DNA of 64,000 nucleotides, from contig NZ_VEWM01000095.1 in assembly GCF_020662265.1 (NCBI RefSeq), positions 1 through 64,000 on the forward strand, in the 5' to 3' direction. Source of the stretch: Psychrobacter sp. I-STPA6b. GTDB taxonomy: Bacteria > Pseudomonadota > Gammaproteobacteria > Pseudomonadales > Moraxellaceae. Positions 8,844 to 17,219 of the stretch are shown piece by piece. Under the pieces are notes generated by a model, which saw nothing but the letters and a program-made list of their open reading frames with translations, was not told the origin of the DNA and made no database searches. How positions within the stretch are numbered: the stretch's first letter is position 1; each line of letters opens with the position of its first letter. The translations under genes were made by a program, and so were the position numbers.

Positions 8844-8857
8844 TGACAACCTTGTTA
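8844..8857. promoter_or_regulatory. Shared dyad site 2 (TGACAACCTTGTTA)
   Basis: Lies in the divergent gap between the coiled-coil operon (minus) and the Card1-like gene (plus), 160 bp and 118 bp from the two start codons. On the minus strand TTGTCA is followed 16 nt later by CATAGC and then TAGTATAAAG, as at the other sites. Being palindromic, it could act on both directions. Confidence 0.6.
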
Positions 8858-8975
8858 AATAAGATAATGTTATAAATAAATTGTTGTAGTAGTGATTGAC
8901 TGAGCCTTGCTAATCAGTGCTATACTTCTGTTAACTTACTTATAGTTTTTAATACATAAACATACAGGTTTGGCT

Positions 8976-10361
8976 ATGACAGAACATACTTTCCGACCAT
9001 ACACTATTAAAGACAAAGCACTTAAGCAATTTGATAAACAGATTAAAACCATACGCAACTCAACAACTAACCATGATGTTGTATTAAAAGCCTATATCAA
9101 GCTAAATCAATATTTACGCCCTTCTGATACCAAAGTATTATTTATTACTGCTACAGCCCAAGCAGAAGCAAATTATTATCTCATTTGGCAATTAATAAAA
9201 ATTAATGAGCAAGATATCCAAAAAATTGTCATTATTAGTACGGACTTTAGTCGTAAACGTGGTTTTGTGGGTCAATTAAAAAGTCTACTGTCGCTACCAC
9301 CTTTCTCTCTTGATGCCAACCTAGTAACAGAGCTCCATATCCCTAATGGTAAAGAAGAAACAGATATTAATTTTATAAAAAATATCATTATTGATTGGAT
9401 ATTCACTCATCATCCCAAAGAAATTATTTTTAACATTACAGGCGGTACCAAGCTTATTTCAATCGCCCAAGATCAAGTGGCGACTCTCTCACCTCTTTAT
9501 TACTGTGCATATCAAAGTAGAGCCAGTAATCAACTTATCTGGTATAACCGTGCTTATAAGAGCAAACAGGTTGAGCAACTTGTGTTACCTGAAGACATCA
9601 GTACCAGACTCAAAGCTAGAGGTTATATAAAGCAAGGAGGAACTTCTGTACTTAATACTCTAGATGCACGAGATTATGTTTCTGTAATACATGAATACCT
9701 CCAACAAGATTTTGAAAAGACTCAAAGTTTTATTAGTTTTATGAACTATCTTTGCCATGTTAAAGTGAATGAAGAAATTAATAGTAAATCGATGGCAAAT
9801 AGACAAGAATCCATATTCCCTATATCTATTAAACTTAATTATAATGAAGTTAGTAGATATGATGATTATCTATCTAGTTTATCTGCTGTAGATCAACCTT
9901 ATTTGGAATATCATTCAGAAGGCTCTAAATTAGTCATTAAGTCTGAAAAAGCAGTACAGTTTCTTGGTGGGGAGTGGTTTGAAGTATTAGTAGCCTACTT
10001 TATTTTTCTACATTTTAGCAGTCAAAAACAGCAAGTAGATGTGCAAATCGGTTTAACATTTTCAAAAAATAGTAATGGCAACGAAGTGGATGTGGCATAT
10101 CTCGAGTCCAATGGCTATTTTAGTTTTTTGGAGTGTAAAACAGTAAACTGGAAAAACAATAATAGCCCAACAACAACAGTAAATGAAAAGCTACATAAGC
10201 TTGCCTCTATTGCGAGCGTAGCAGGGCTAAATAGCCACGTTTATTTTGTCAGCTTATATGGACTTACACCACAATCCATGCAAGTTGCCAAAGAATTGAA
10301 TATTCGTATCATTCAAGGCAAGCAACTCTTAAATTTTACCGATTCATTGATCAAGATTTAG
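8976..10361 (+). CDS. Card1/Can2-type CARF nuclease (DUF1887 family)
   Basis: This 461-residue protein pairs an N-terminal CARF domain (VLFITATAQAEANYY near 57; NITGGTK near 155, the ligand-binding loop) with a C-terminal PD-(D/E)XK nuclease. Nuclease residues are visible: GGEWFEVLVAYF near 333, NEVDV near 371 and FLECKTVN near 387. Proteins of this family are switched on by cyclic tetra-adenylate made by Cas10 and cleave DNA and/or RNA. I place the start at the ATG at 8976, preceded by AGG at about 7 nt, rather than the in-frame TTG at 8970. It is transcribed away from the coiled-coil operon and converges on the second CARF gene. The Cas10 that would make the activator is not in this window. 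Confidence 0.88.
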   Translation: MTEHTFRPYTIKDKALKQFDKQIKTIRNSTTNHDVVLKAYIKLNQYLRPSDTKVLFITATAQAEANYYLIWQLIKINEQDIQKIVIISTDFSRKRGFVGQLKSLLSLPPFSLDANLVTELHIPNGKEETDINFIKNIIIDWIFTHHPKEIIFNITGGTKLISIAQDQVATLSPLYYCAYQSRASNQLIWYNRAYKSKQVEQLVLPEDISTRLKARGYIKQGGTSVLNTLDARDYVSVIHEYLQQDFEKTQSFISFMNYLCHVKVNEEINSKSMANRQESIFPISIKLNYNEVSRYDDYLSSLSAVDQPYLEYHSEGSKLVIKSEKAVQFLGGEWFEVLVAYFIFLHFSSQKQQVDVQIGLTFSKNSNGNEVDVAYLESNGYFSFLECKTVNWKNNNSPTTTVNEKLHKLASIASVAGLNSHVYFVSLYGLTPQSMQVAKELNIRIIQGKQLLNFTDSLIKI

Positions 10362-10419
10362 TGATCATAAAACTTTTATTTTTATGAAATAACTGAGCCA
10401 AATTTGTAGTAATAGACTC

Positions 10420-10443
10420 AGCAAGTGACTTCAGTCACTTGCT
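10420..10443. terminator. Hairpin between convergent CARF genes
   Basis: AGCAAGTGAC (10,420-10,429) pairs perfectly with GTCACTTGCT (10,434-10,443) around a TTCA loop, midway between the converging Card1-like and NE0113-type genes. A long T-run is absent on either strand, so it is a likely but weak bidirectional terminator. Confidence 0.6.
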
Positions 10444-10488
10444 ATTATCAAACAAAAACACTGGTATTGAGAATATTAATATATGTGC

Positions 10489-12000
10489 TTATTTATCAAT
10501 CTCAAACCTCATTTTATCAAGTGGAATATATAGCGAATTATTATCAATCGTATGAGTCTTAATACCAATCTCTTCTGCAATTTGTGTAGTAAATTTATTC
10601 TCAATATCTTTATTAATTTTAGCAATGATACTTTTTAACTTCTCATCATCCATATATTTAAAAACATCATAAATTGATTTGTCAATACTTGGTTGATATT
10701 TCAATAATTTTTCGCACAACTCTTTTATCTCGCGTAAATGGTCATGTAAAGGATTGTCATTTTTAGATAATTCAATTATTGCTTTGTTATCCAGCTTTCT
10801 TATGATAATCCATAGATATAATATAAACTCTGTAGCATCAAGTTTATAGACTTCATTTTTAATAGTAATAGAAGCATCTTTTAAATATAAAGTAACCTTA
10901 TAACTGCTATTTTCATTGTCTATAATTTCTGGATCTTCTACCCATATAATTGAAATATCAGCAGGTTTGATATTACCCAAAAAACTTTGATAATTTTCAG
11001 TGCGAATATGTATTTTTTCAGCAATATTAATACCAAATGAAGATATGAACTTATTCTTTATCTTAGAGTAATTTGCTGTAATATCAGAAATATCGTAGGT
11101 TCTATTTTGTATTTTTTTATTAAATTTATCAAATTCATCTTGGTAATTTGTTATATCGACACTGGGCGATGGAATGGAAGGTTCTTTTAATTCCATGTGC
11201 CGGTAAGCTAGCCAGCTATATATACTAAATTCTAAGGGAGGTAACTTACAGCTTAAATCATTAATATTTATTGTTTTATCTTTTGTATTTATTTTCATTT
11301 TTAATGGTCGTAATGCTTCATTAACTACCTCAATGATTTCAGTAAATTCCTGTGAAACTAAGTGTGCTTTATATATTTCTTGAGGAAGAATATATCGTAA
11401 TCTGATAAACGGTACATCAATAAACCACATCTGTGCACCATAAGCATCTAATGCTTTTCCATTTCTATCATAAATTAGAGTATCTTTGTTTTTTGCAGGA
11501 TAAAAGAATTCTTGTAGATTCTCAAAATCTTTTCCTACTCTGACATGCGACATACTGTCATTTTCACGACCATATAATGACATGGCATAACCAGCATAAT
11601 AAGTCATGGTTTTGAGACCACCAGCTATAGACATATGCACTTGAGTATTTTTGTCCTCTGTATATTGATGAACCAGTTTTAAAATTTGATTGGCTGCTAA
11701 ATTATTTTCTCTTGGTTCTCTTAAGTCTTCTAAAAGATTGCCATCTTCACCTTCTAGTGTATGTAAAGACAAATTATTTTTGATATCAAATTGCAAGTTA
11801 AAATCATCCAACATTTTTTGCAAATTGCCCTCACAAAGTAAACGTTTTTTCACCTGATTGATGCCATAAGCAGTACTCATAATATGGATCTCATCTGGTA
11901 TCCATGCCTCATCAGAGTTAGGCATAATCGCAAGCCCATATAAAGTTTCTGTAATAATCTGTGGACTACCACCAGTTACCATCAATAAAATATTTTTCAT
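10489..12000 (-). CDS. CARF protein of the Cas_NE0113 family
   Basis: This 503-residue protein begins NILLMVTGGSPQIITETLYGL and has SIAGGLKTMTYYAGYAMSLY at ~124-143 and FFYPAKN at ~165-171, the hallmarks of the CRISPR-associated NE0113 family, a CARF-superfamily ligand-binding domain (~1-200). The rest (~240-503) appears to be two tandem copies of a ~130-residue helical unit: LPPLEFSIYSWLAYRH (~253) and LDATEFILYLWIIIRK (~387), each followed later by an IKNKF/IENKF-type helix. No HEPN R-x4-6-H motif is convincing. It may bind, and perhaps also cleave, cyclic oligoadenylates; whether it is effector, ring nuclease or regulator cannot be decided here. AAGG precedes the ATG. Confidence 0.82.
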   Translation of the reverse strand: MKNILLMVTGGSPQIITETLYGLAIMPNSDEAWIPDEIHIMSTAYGINQVKKRLLCEGNLQKMLDDFNLQFDIKNNLSLHTLEGEDGNLLEDLREPRENNLAANQILKLVHQYTEDKNTQVHMSIAGGLKTMTYYAGYAMSLYGRENDSMSHVRVGKDFENLQEFFYPAKNKDTLIYDRNGKALDAYGAQMWFIDVPFIRLRYILPQEIYKAHLVSQEFTEIIEVVNEALRPLKMKINTKDKTININDLSCKLPPLEFSIYSWLAYRHMELKEPSIPSPSVDITNYQDEFDKFNKKIQNRTYDISDITANYSKIKNKFISSFGINIAEKIHIRTENYQSFLGNIKPADISIIWVEDPEIIDNENSSYKVTLYLKDASITIKNEVYKLDATEFILYLWIIIRKLDNKAIIELSKNDNPLHDHLREIKELCEKLLKYQPSIDKSIYDVFKYMDDEKLKSIIAKINKDIENKFTTQIAEEIGIKTHTIDNNSLYIPLDKMRFEIDK

Positions 12001-12094
12001 ATCAAATCCTTATCAAGTATTAATTATACATTCAATGATGCTCACTAATTATGAGCGCTATATTATAGTTGGGAGTTGGGTTTATATTTAATTA

Positions 12095-12255
12095 TGAAAA
12101 TTTAAACATTGCCCTCAGCTCACCTTGTTTTTTAGGAATAGCTAAACTTCAATACACATACTTTACTCCTCGTTGATTAATATCTATGATGATATTTATG
12201 AATAGAGAATTAATAATCATGACACCTTTTACTAAACTATCATATAAATATAATG
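12095..12255 (-). pseudogene. Decayed second copy of csx16
   Basis: This intergenic stretch aligns with the csx16 gene over its middle and C-terminal part. Shared runs include CACATACTTTACTCCT and GTTGATTAATATCT, then GATATT and a run matching ACTAAACTATCATA, with substitutions, a ~45-nt deletion and no open frame. It is upstream of the NE0113-type gene on the same strand. It implies that a csx16-CARF unit was once duplicated or rearranged here. Confidence 0.7.
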
Positions 12256-12302
12256 ATAAAAACGAAAGATAATAGCTTAAAATAAATAGATCGTATCTCT
12301 TG

Positions 12303-13026
12303 TCAATTGTGTTCTACTATTGCAATTGCTTTTTCTATCCAGTAATCTGCCCTTCCATCTGATTTTGTAGTACCCTCTCCCCAGATATAACGATAACCTA
12401 AAGTGTACATGGCTTCAGGGTGACCATTTTCAGCAGCCTTCCTATACCAATATGTCACCTCATCTTCTGCTACATCAGTAAAACCTTTGTTCCAGTCCAT
12501 CATATATGCAAGGGTATATTGTGCAGATGGATAACCATTTTCTGCTTCTTTTTTAATCAATGGTACAGCCAACTCATACAGTCCTTTTGACAAATACACT
12601 CTTCCCAGCTGAAAGTGCATTCGTTGTGCATATTGCCCCCCCTTTACAGCTTGTAGGCAAGCTTCCAAAGCTTCTTTATGCATGATACGTGGATATGACT
12701 TCCTTGGGAAGTTAGTCATTGCTATTTCAAGCTCCACACCTATAATATCCTTAGGTTTCAAAGGGTCATATGGTTCAGCAGCTAGCACATCACAACGAGT
12801 ATATATCTAACGATTTTAAATAGTTATCAGAAAAGTCATGTTGGATAAAATGGTCATTTTCACTATTATTAGAGGACTGTTCTTTTGTCTCGGTGTTCAG
12901 ATTACCTTGACTATCAGTACTAATGGATAATGAAGGCGTTTCTGACTTAGGTGCATTAAATGGTAAGATTAACTTATAACTAAGTACCAATATGGCAATT
13001 ATGATTATTAAACGTAGAAATGACAT
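12303..13026 (-). pseudogene. Sel1-repeat protein gene broken by a frameshift
   Basis: A 78-residue frame (12,790-13,026) starts with a signal-anchor (LIIIIAILVLSYKLILPF) and ends at DIYSL. A 161-residue frame (12,303-12,788) starts at a GTG and reads LAAEPYDPLKP, then Sel1/TPR-like repeats (AQYTLAYMMDW, WYRKAAENGHPEAMYTLGYRYIWGEG). In Sel1 proteins the segment C-x-x-LAAxPYDP normally follows the N-terminal region directly; reading R-C-D-V-LAAEPYDP in the second frame just upstream of the GTG restores it. One small indel near 12,790-12,800 in an ATATATAC run explains the split. It could also be a sequencing error or a phase-variable tract. It would have been an exported or membrane-anchored repeat protein. 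Confidence 0.65.
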
Positions 13027-13096
13027 AAGCTATTCTCCATAGGTAATCTTTAATCTAACTTTATATTAACACCGCTATGGCTCATTATTATATGAA

Positions 13097-13110
13097 TGAC
13101 AACCTTGTCA
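13097..13110. promoter_or_regulatory. Shared dyad site 3 (TGACAACCTTGTCA)
   Basis: The arms here are perfect: TGACAA-CC-TTGTCA. It is 71 bp upstream of the Sel1 gene at 13,026, with CATAGC 17 nt after TTGTCA and then AATATAAAG on the minus strand. The rest of the 13,027-13,404 gap has no feature I can support. Confidence 0.65.
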
Positions 13111-13404
13111 AATAATGTAAATTATAAATAAAATATCGCTCTTGACTTTTTAGCGGCTGGAAAAAATACAGGTACTAATATGATAGAAAGGCACTTGGTT
13201 ATTAATTGCCAGCGTAAATGAATTGTTTTTATTCATACATATTACGTTTGCAAGGTGTTAAAGTAGCATTTGACTTGATCGAGTAGAGGGGTATAACGAA
13301 TGTTGTTATGTTCGCTGTCAATAAGGGTAAAGACAGCGAATCGTTCAGGTAAGAAATAGATAACTGCTACAGCAAGATAGATAAATAGATGGATTGAATT
13401 TCAC

Positions 13405-14385
13405 CTATGATAAAGAACTCAAAAAAAGTTTGATGGCATGAGGTATATCTCTATCAACTCCTTTGCCTCGAAAATACATCCATGCAAGATTTTTTTGTGC
13501 TACTCGATTATGTTGCTCTGCACATTTATTCAACCAAAAAACAGCTAAGCTTTCATTTTTTGGAGTGACTGAGCCATCAGCATATAGATTACCTAGTTTT
13601 AGTTGAGCAAGTTCATGACCTTGTTGAGCAGACTGCTTAAGTAACTCGATTGCTTTACTTGCATCAACTTTTGTTCCTATACCTTGCAAGTACATATTTG
13701 CGAGTTGATATTGTGCAAAATCATCATTTTGATTTGCAGCTTTACTCATCCAGTAAAATGCTTGCTCCTCATTTTTATCTGTTCCTTCACCATATCTATA
13801 AGCCAAAGCAAGAAAGTATTGTCCATCATAACTCCCCTGTAAAGCTGCCTGCTTATACCAAAAAAAAGACATTGGTAAATTATCTTTAAGAGCCTGAGAA
13901 TAATTGCCTAGATAAACTTGTGCTTCTACATGTCCAGCCATATCAGCCTTTTCTCACCAACACATACCAGTTGATAAGTTTTGTTCAATATGATCTCCTT
14001 TTATGAGCTTTTTCCCCAACTCATACTGAGCCAATGGAGAACCGAGTGTTGCAGCTTTTAGAAGTAGCTCATTAGACTTTTGAATATCTATGTTAGTACC
14101 ATTGCCTGTTTCATACTGTCCAGAAAGTAAGAACATAGCTAGAGTATTTCCTTCTTGCGATAGTTTAGTTAGCAAAATATTGCTTTGTACTTTATCGTTA
14201 TAGGTGCCAGACTCTAAACTCTCCAATGCTTTAGCTAAATAAGACGTAGATGTAAGCTGTTGATTATTGATGTGATCATCAGCCGTTGCCAATGCTAAAT
14301 TCGATATAGTCATACTAGCAACCATAGTACCAATAACTAGTTTTCTGTGACAGCTTTTAACGAGATGTTGCATAGATAGCCTCAT
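13405..14385 (-). pseudogene. Sel1-repeat protein gene with an in-frame TGA
   Basis: Two frames are in register, split by one TGA at 13,954-13,956: TGMCW-stop-EKADMAGHVEAQVYLG. Sel1 repeats normally read WYEKAA.GH.EAQ at this place, so the TGA replaces a sense codon (probably Tyr). The N-terminus is a signal peptide (LVIGTMVASMTISNLALATA). Repeats run on both sides (SPLAQYELGKKLIKGD; YDGQYFLALAYRYGEGTDKN; AQYQLANMYLQGIGT; AQLKLGNLYADG; AQKNLAWMYFRGKGV). A downstream ATG at 13,941 could give a 178-residue cytosolic remnant. It would otherwise be a periplasmic Sel1 protein of ~325 residues. Confidence 0.75.
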
Positions 14386-14464
14386 AAGTTAGTAAGTAAG
14401 CAGTAAAGTAAAATAATCTTGAACTGTTGATACTATATCTTTTATGTAGACTAGTTGTGATTAA

Positions 14465-14478
14465 TGACAACCTTGTTA
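14465..14478. promoter_or_regulatory. Shared dyad site 4 (TGACAACCTTGTTA)
   Basis: The fourth copy of the dyad lies 80 bp upstream of the Sel1 gene at 14,385. On the minus strand TTGTCA is followed 16 nt later by TACATA. In the rest of the 14,386-14,711 gap the only other structure is a repeated 13-mer ATAAATTTTATGC (within 14,512-14,526 and 14,545-14,559). Confidence 0.6.
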
Positions 14479-14711
14479 TTATTATCATGGGTAAGGTTAT
14501 AAAATAATAATGCATAAATTTTATGCTTTTAGAGTGTCTTGAATGTATAAATTTTATGCCTAGTTAGTGACCAAAAATGTAATTATTGACCTTATAAACG
14601 ACTTTAAAACACGCTAAATATCATTATGTCGTTTTTCTATAAAACTCTTATAATGTAAGTGTTTGACGATTAATGTATATTAAAATAACTTAATGAAATT
14701 TGGTGGTTTTA

Positions 14712-14758
14712 GCCTGTCACGCCGGGGGTCGCGGGTTCGAGTCCCGTCCGCTGCGCCA
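14712..14758 (+). pseudogene. 3' fragment of tRNA-Asp, probable island attachment site
   Basis: These 47 nt match the 3' part of the intact tRNA-Asp at 46,209-46,285, from the 5' strand of the anticodon stem through the encoded CCA. The 5' half of the tRNA is missing. Tyrosine-recombinase islands commonly leave such a fragment, starting at the anticodon region, at the end distal to the intact tRNA. The orientation implies that the island lies to the left, so the CRISPR region would be inside it. Confidence 0.8.
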
Positions 14759-14802
14759 TATTTCAAAACTAGATTTTAGACTAAAAGTTTAAACAAGTTT
14801 CG

Positions 14803-14833
14803 CCTCAAGTATCCCCTTACTTGAGGTTTTTTT
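14803..14833 (+). terminator. Terminator after the tRNA-Asp fragment
   Basis: CCTCAAGTA pairs with TACTTGAGG around a 6-nt loop and is followed by seven T. It is the same terminator as downstream of the intact tRNA-Asp. Confidence 0.85.
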
Positions 14834-15093
14834 ATGTCTGTAGGTTTTTGGTTTTATAGGGGGTTGGTTAGGTTTTGGGTATAATGCTGAGTTGTATTAT
14901 TGCTTTTAGTGGGCTTGTTTTAAGAATACCTCACTTCTATTTTAAAACAATTATAAAATAAAGTTGGAGGTCTATGGTTACCACATAATGATTAAGATAT
15001 TTTTAATATTATGTTATATGATGAAATGTTGCCATGTGCCACATATAAACTAAACCTAGACATATATAACGACGTAGCTACAGGAGGTAGATA

Positions 15094-15747
15094 ATGAATA
15101 AAGACTATCCACAACTTAAAAGACAAATGAATGAGCTTATATTGGCATATGCTGATGACGTTGTACCAGTAAATCGCAATATCATTGTTAATTTTTTTAA
15201 AGAGAGGAACATACCCTGTCGAAAAGATTATATTGACTTTTTAGCAAGATTTGGTGGTAATTACTCTTATTTTTTTAGATCAGAAGGCAGTGGTTATGAC
15301 TGTACTTTTCAAGAGATAAGTGAAATATATCTTGAAGAGCCACCAGAAGAAATGCCAAGCAATGACTATGCACTAATATCCAACCATACTTTTGCTGATT
15401 TTTATTTTATTGAATATAGTACAGGTCATATTTGCCAACCCTATTCTGATAACGAAGGAAATTGGACCTATGAATATTATTCATATAAAGATATTGATTC
15501 TTTTTTATGGTGTCAACTGTATTACACCTATTATAAGGAGTTTACAACCCAAGTCATACATCACCTAACGGATGCAGAATTAAATAAATTTTTTATTGAC
15601 TATCATGATTATTTATTAGTGGGCTTTCCTGATAGCACTGCTGGAAGCTATTTTAAAGATAACAAAATATATGCTCACACATCTAATACCAATATTATTG
15701 AAGAGCATATCTTATCTGATGATTTTGTCCGTAAGCTTTATAAGTGA
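15094..15747 (+). CDS. Probable SMI1/KNR4-type immunity protein
   Basis: This 217-residue acidic, aromatic-rich soluble protein resembles SMI1/KNR4 superfamily proteins: an N-terminal helix then RKDYIDFLARFGG, the usual P-x-x-Y-x-x-F-L motif, and alternating strands such as DFYFIEYSTGHI. GGAGG lies 7 nt before the ATG. SMI1/KNR4 proteins are often immunity proteins of polymorphic or contact-dependent toxins. No toxin is adjacent, so this may be an orphan immunity gene. It is 37 nt upstream of another member. Confidence 0.55.
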   Translation: MNKDYPQLKRQMNELILAYADDVVPVNRNIIVNFFKERNIPCRKDYIDFLARFGGNYSYFFRSEGSGYDCTFQEISEIYLEEPPEEMPSNDYALISNHTFADFYFIEYSTGHICQPYSDNEGNWTYEYYSYKDIDSFLWCQLYYTYYKEFTTQVIHHLTDAELNKFFIDYHDYLLVGFPDSTAGSYFKDNKIYAHTSNTNIIEEHILSDDFVRKLYK

Positions 15748-15784
15748 TTAAAACTTTATTAATCAGACAGAGAATGAATAAACA

Positions 15785-16786
15785 ATGAGTTATATAGAAG
15801 AAGTCGCCCAAGGCAAATGGTATCGACCTGATCTGGTAAAAGGCTATAGTGAAGATGAAATCAAACAGATAGAAGCACTTTATAGCATTTGTATTCAAGG
15901 GGAGTTTAAACAGTTTATGCGCTGTATGGGACGCTCTTCGGGTGGGCTATTAGCAGAAAGAACTATGATGCTATATAACTTACAGCCCAGATCACATATG
16001 ATACGCTATAAGGCTTATAATGATGACCTTTTACATTATAGTGGTTATGACTTTTCCTATAAAAACTCTTTTTTCTTTGCTTGTATTTGGGAAACTAATC
16101 TATATTTTTTAAAAACAACTTCTAATAATCCAGATAGAGTCTATCATTATTCAGAAGGTTCAGAAGATATATCAGATACAGGTCAAAATTTTACTGAATT
16201 TTTAAAAGGTGTGGTGATACATTATGCCCATAATGGCTCATGGATTTTACAACACCGTTATACTGGAGAGTTATTACCACAATCAACCCATATTGGTGCA
16301 GAATATGTGGATGATTATCTAAACAAACAACAGGCTTACATTAATGAATTAATCAAGATTCATCCTAACCGCCACTATGATATCACCCAAATCAAGGGTT
16401 ATAGCTTAAGTGAAATATCAGCATTTGAACATGTTTACAAAATTCAGATTACTGGACAGCTTAAAGACTTTATGCACTATATGGGGCGGTCATCTGGTGG
16501 GTTACTAAGTGATGATTTTATTTTTTATAATAAAATGAGTTTAATAGAAAAAGTGAATTATATCGATCGTACTATAGAGAATACATGGAGTAAAGAGCCA
16601 GAAACTTGTCATTATAAAGACGATTACTTTATATTTATGACTTATAAACGAGATAATCATTTCTTTTTAGTGACCAATCGTAAAGATGCAGATATGGTGC
16701 ATCATTATAATAGCTATGACCTAATTTTAGCCAAAACAGGTAAAACCTTTTTAGAATTTATCAAAGAAGTGATTAAATATAGTTAG
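15785..16786 (+). CDS. Tandem double SMI1/KNR4-type protein
   Basis: This 333-residue protein is made of two copies of one ~165-residue domain. Copy 1 has KGYSEDEIKQIEALYSI, then QFMRCMGRSSGGLLAE; copy 2 has KGYSLSEISAFEHVYKI, then DFMHYMGRSSGGLLSDD. Each continues with an F/Y-rich strand region and a DTGQNFTEFLKGV / KTGKTFLEFIKEV helix. This is the SMI1/KNR4 layout. It is likely co-transcribed with the preceding gene and ends at a strong terminator. The duplication may widen specificity to two toxins; that is inference. Confidence 0.65.
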   Translation: MSYIEEVAQGKWYRPDLVKGYSEDEIKQIEALYSICIQGEFKQFMRCMGRSSGGLLAERTMMLYNLQPRSHMIRYKAYNDDLLHYSGYDFSYKNSFFFACIWETNLYFLKTTSNNPDRVYHYSEGSEDISDTGQNFTEFLKGVVIHYAHNGSWILQHRYTGELLPQSTHIGAEYVDDYLNKQQAYINELIKIHPNRHYDITQIKGYSLSEISAFEHVYKIQITGQLKDFMHYMGRSSGGLLSDDFIFYNKMSLIEKVNYIDRTIENTWSKEPETCHYKDDYFIFMTYKRDNHFFLVTNRKDADMVHHYNSYDLILAKTGKTFLEFIKEVIKYS

Positions 16787-16810
16787 ATGCTAGGACTGGC
16801 TTATAAGGTG

Positions 16811-16850
16811 GTATTAAAAAAGGCGGATAGTTATCCGTCTTTTTTAATAC
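16811..16850. terminator. Strong bidirectional terminator
   Basis: A 19-bp stem with one mismatch (AAAAAAGGCGGATA / TATCCGTCTTTTTT) and a 2-nt loop, with A-run and T-run flanks, 25 nt after the tandem SMI1/KNR4 gene. Confidence 0.9.
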
Positions 16851-17219
16851 AAGCAAAATATAAACACTCACTGTTACCCCAACACTGTCTGCTGCCTATG
16901 ACATTGTATTTATTCAAGCCTATATTACCTTGGCGAGCTATTAAACTTCATCTTGAAGATATAATAGATAAGGCACGTACATTATGGCATATACAGTTAG
17001 CAGATAATCATACAATCTTGTTGCAATAACATTGGTGAAATTTACATTCAGACTTTAGGATTTAAGAAAAAATAAACCAAGCTGGGGAAAGTGATAAAAT
17101 TATAAGGTATAAAATATAACTGTAAGAAAAAGGCTTGATACGGCGTTTTTCTAGGTAAAGTAGAGCTTGATAGTATGAGTGACTCAGATGCAATAGAGGT
17201 CAACTAAAGAGGTTAAATA

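Larger units (their letters stand above)
14712..14854 (+). repeat. 143-bp repeat (copy A), inverted relative to 46,113-46,255
   Basis: It contains the tRNA-Asp 3' fragment, an AT-rich link and a terminator. It matches the minus strand of 46,113-46,255 with one mismatch. Weaker similarity continues about 90 bp further (TTTTGGGT(A/G)TAATG(C/A)TGAGTTG). Confidence 0.9.

Noticed and set aside
8970-8975. TTG start two codons upstream for the Card1-like protein
   Set aside because: The ATG at 8976 has better spacing from the AGG and matches normal start usage.
14712-14758. Functional tRNA gene at this position
   Set aside because: The 5' half (acceptor strand and D-arm) is absent, so it cannot fold as a tRNA.
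16787-17029. 80-codon frame after the tandem SMI1/KNR4 gene
   Set aside because: It starts right after the previous stop, reads through a strong terminator and has no ribosome-binding site or recognisable domain.
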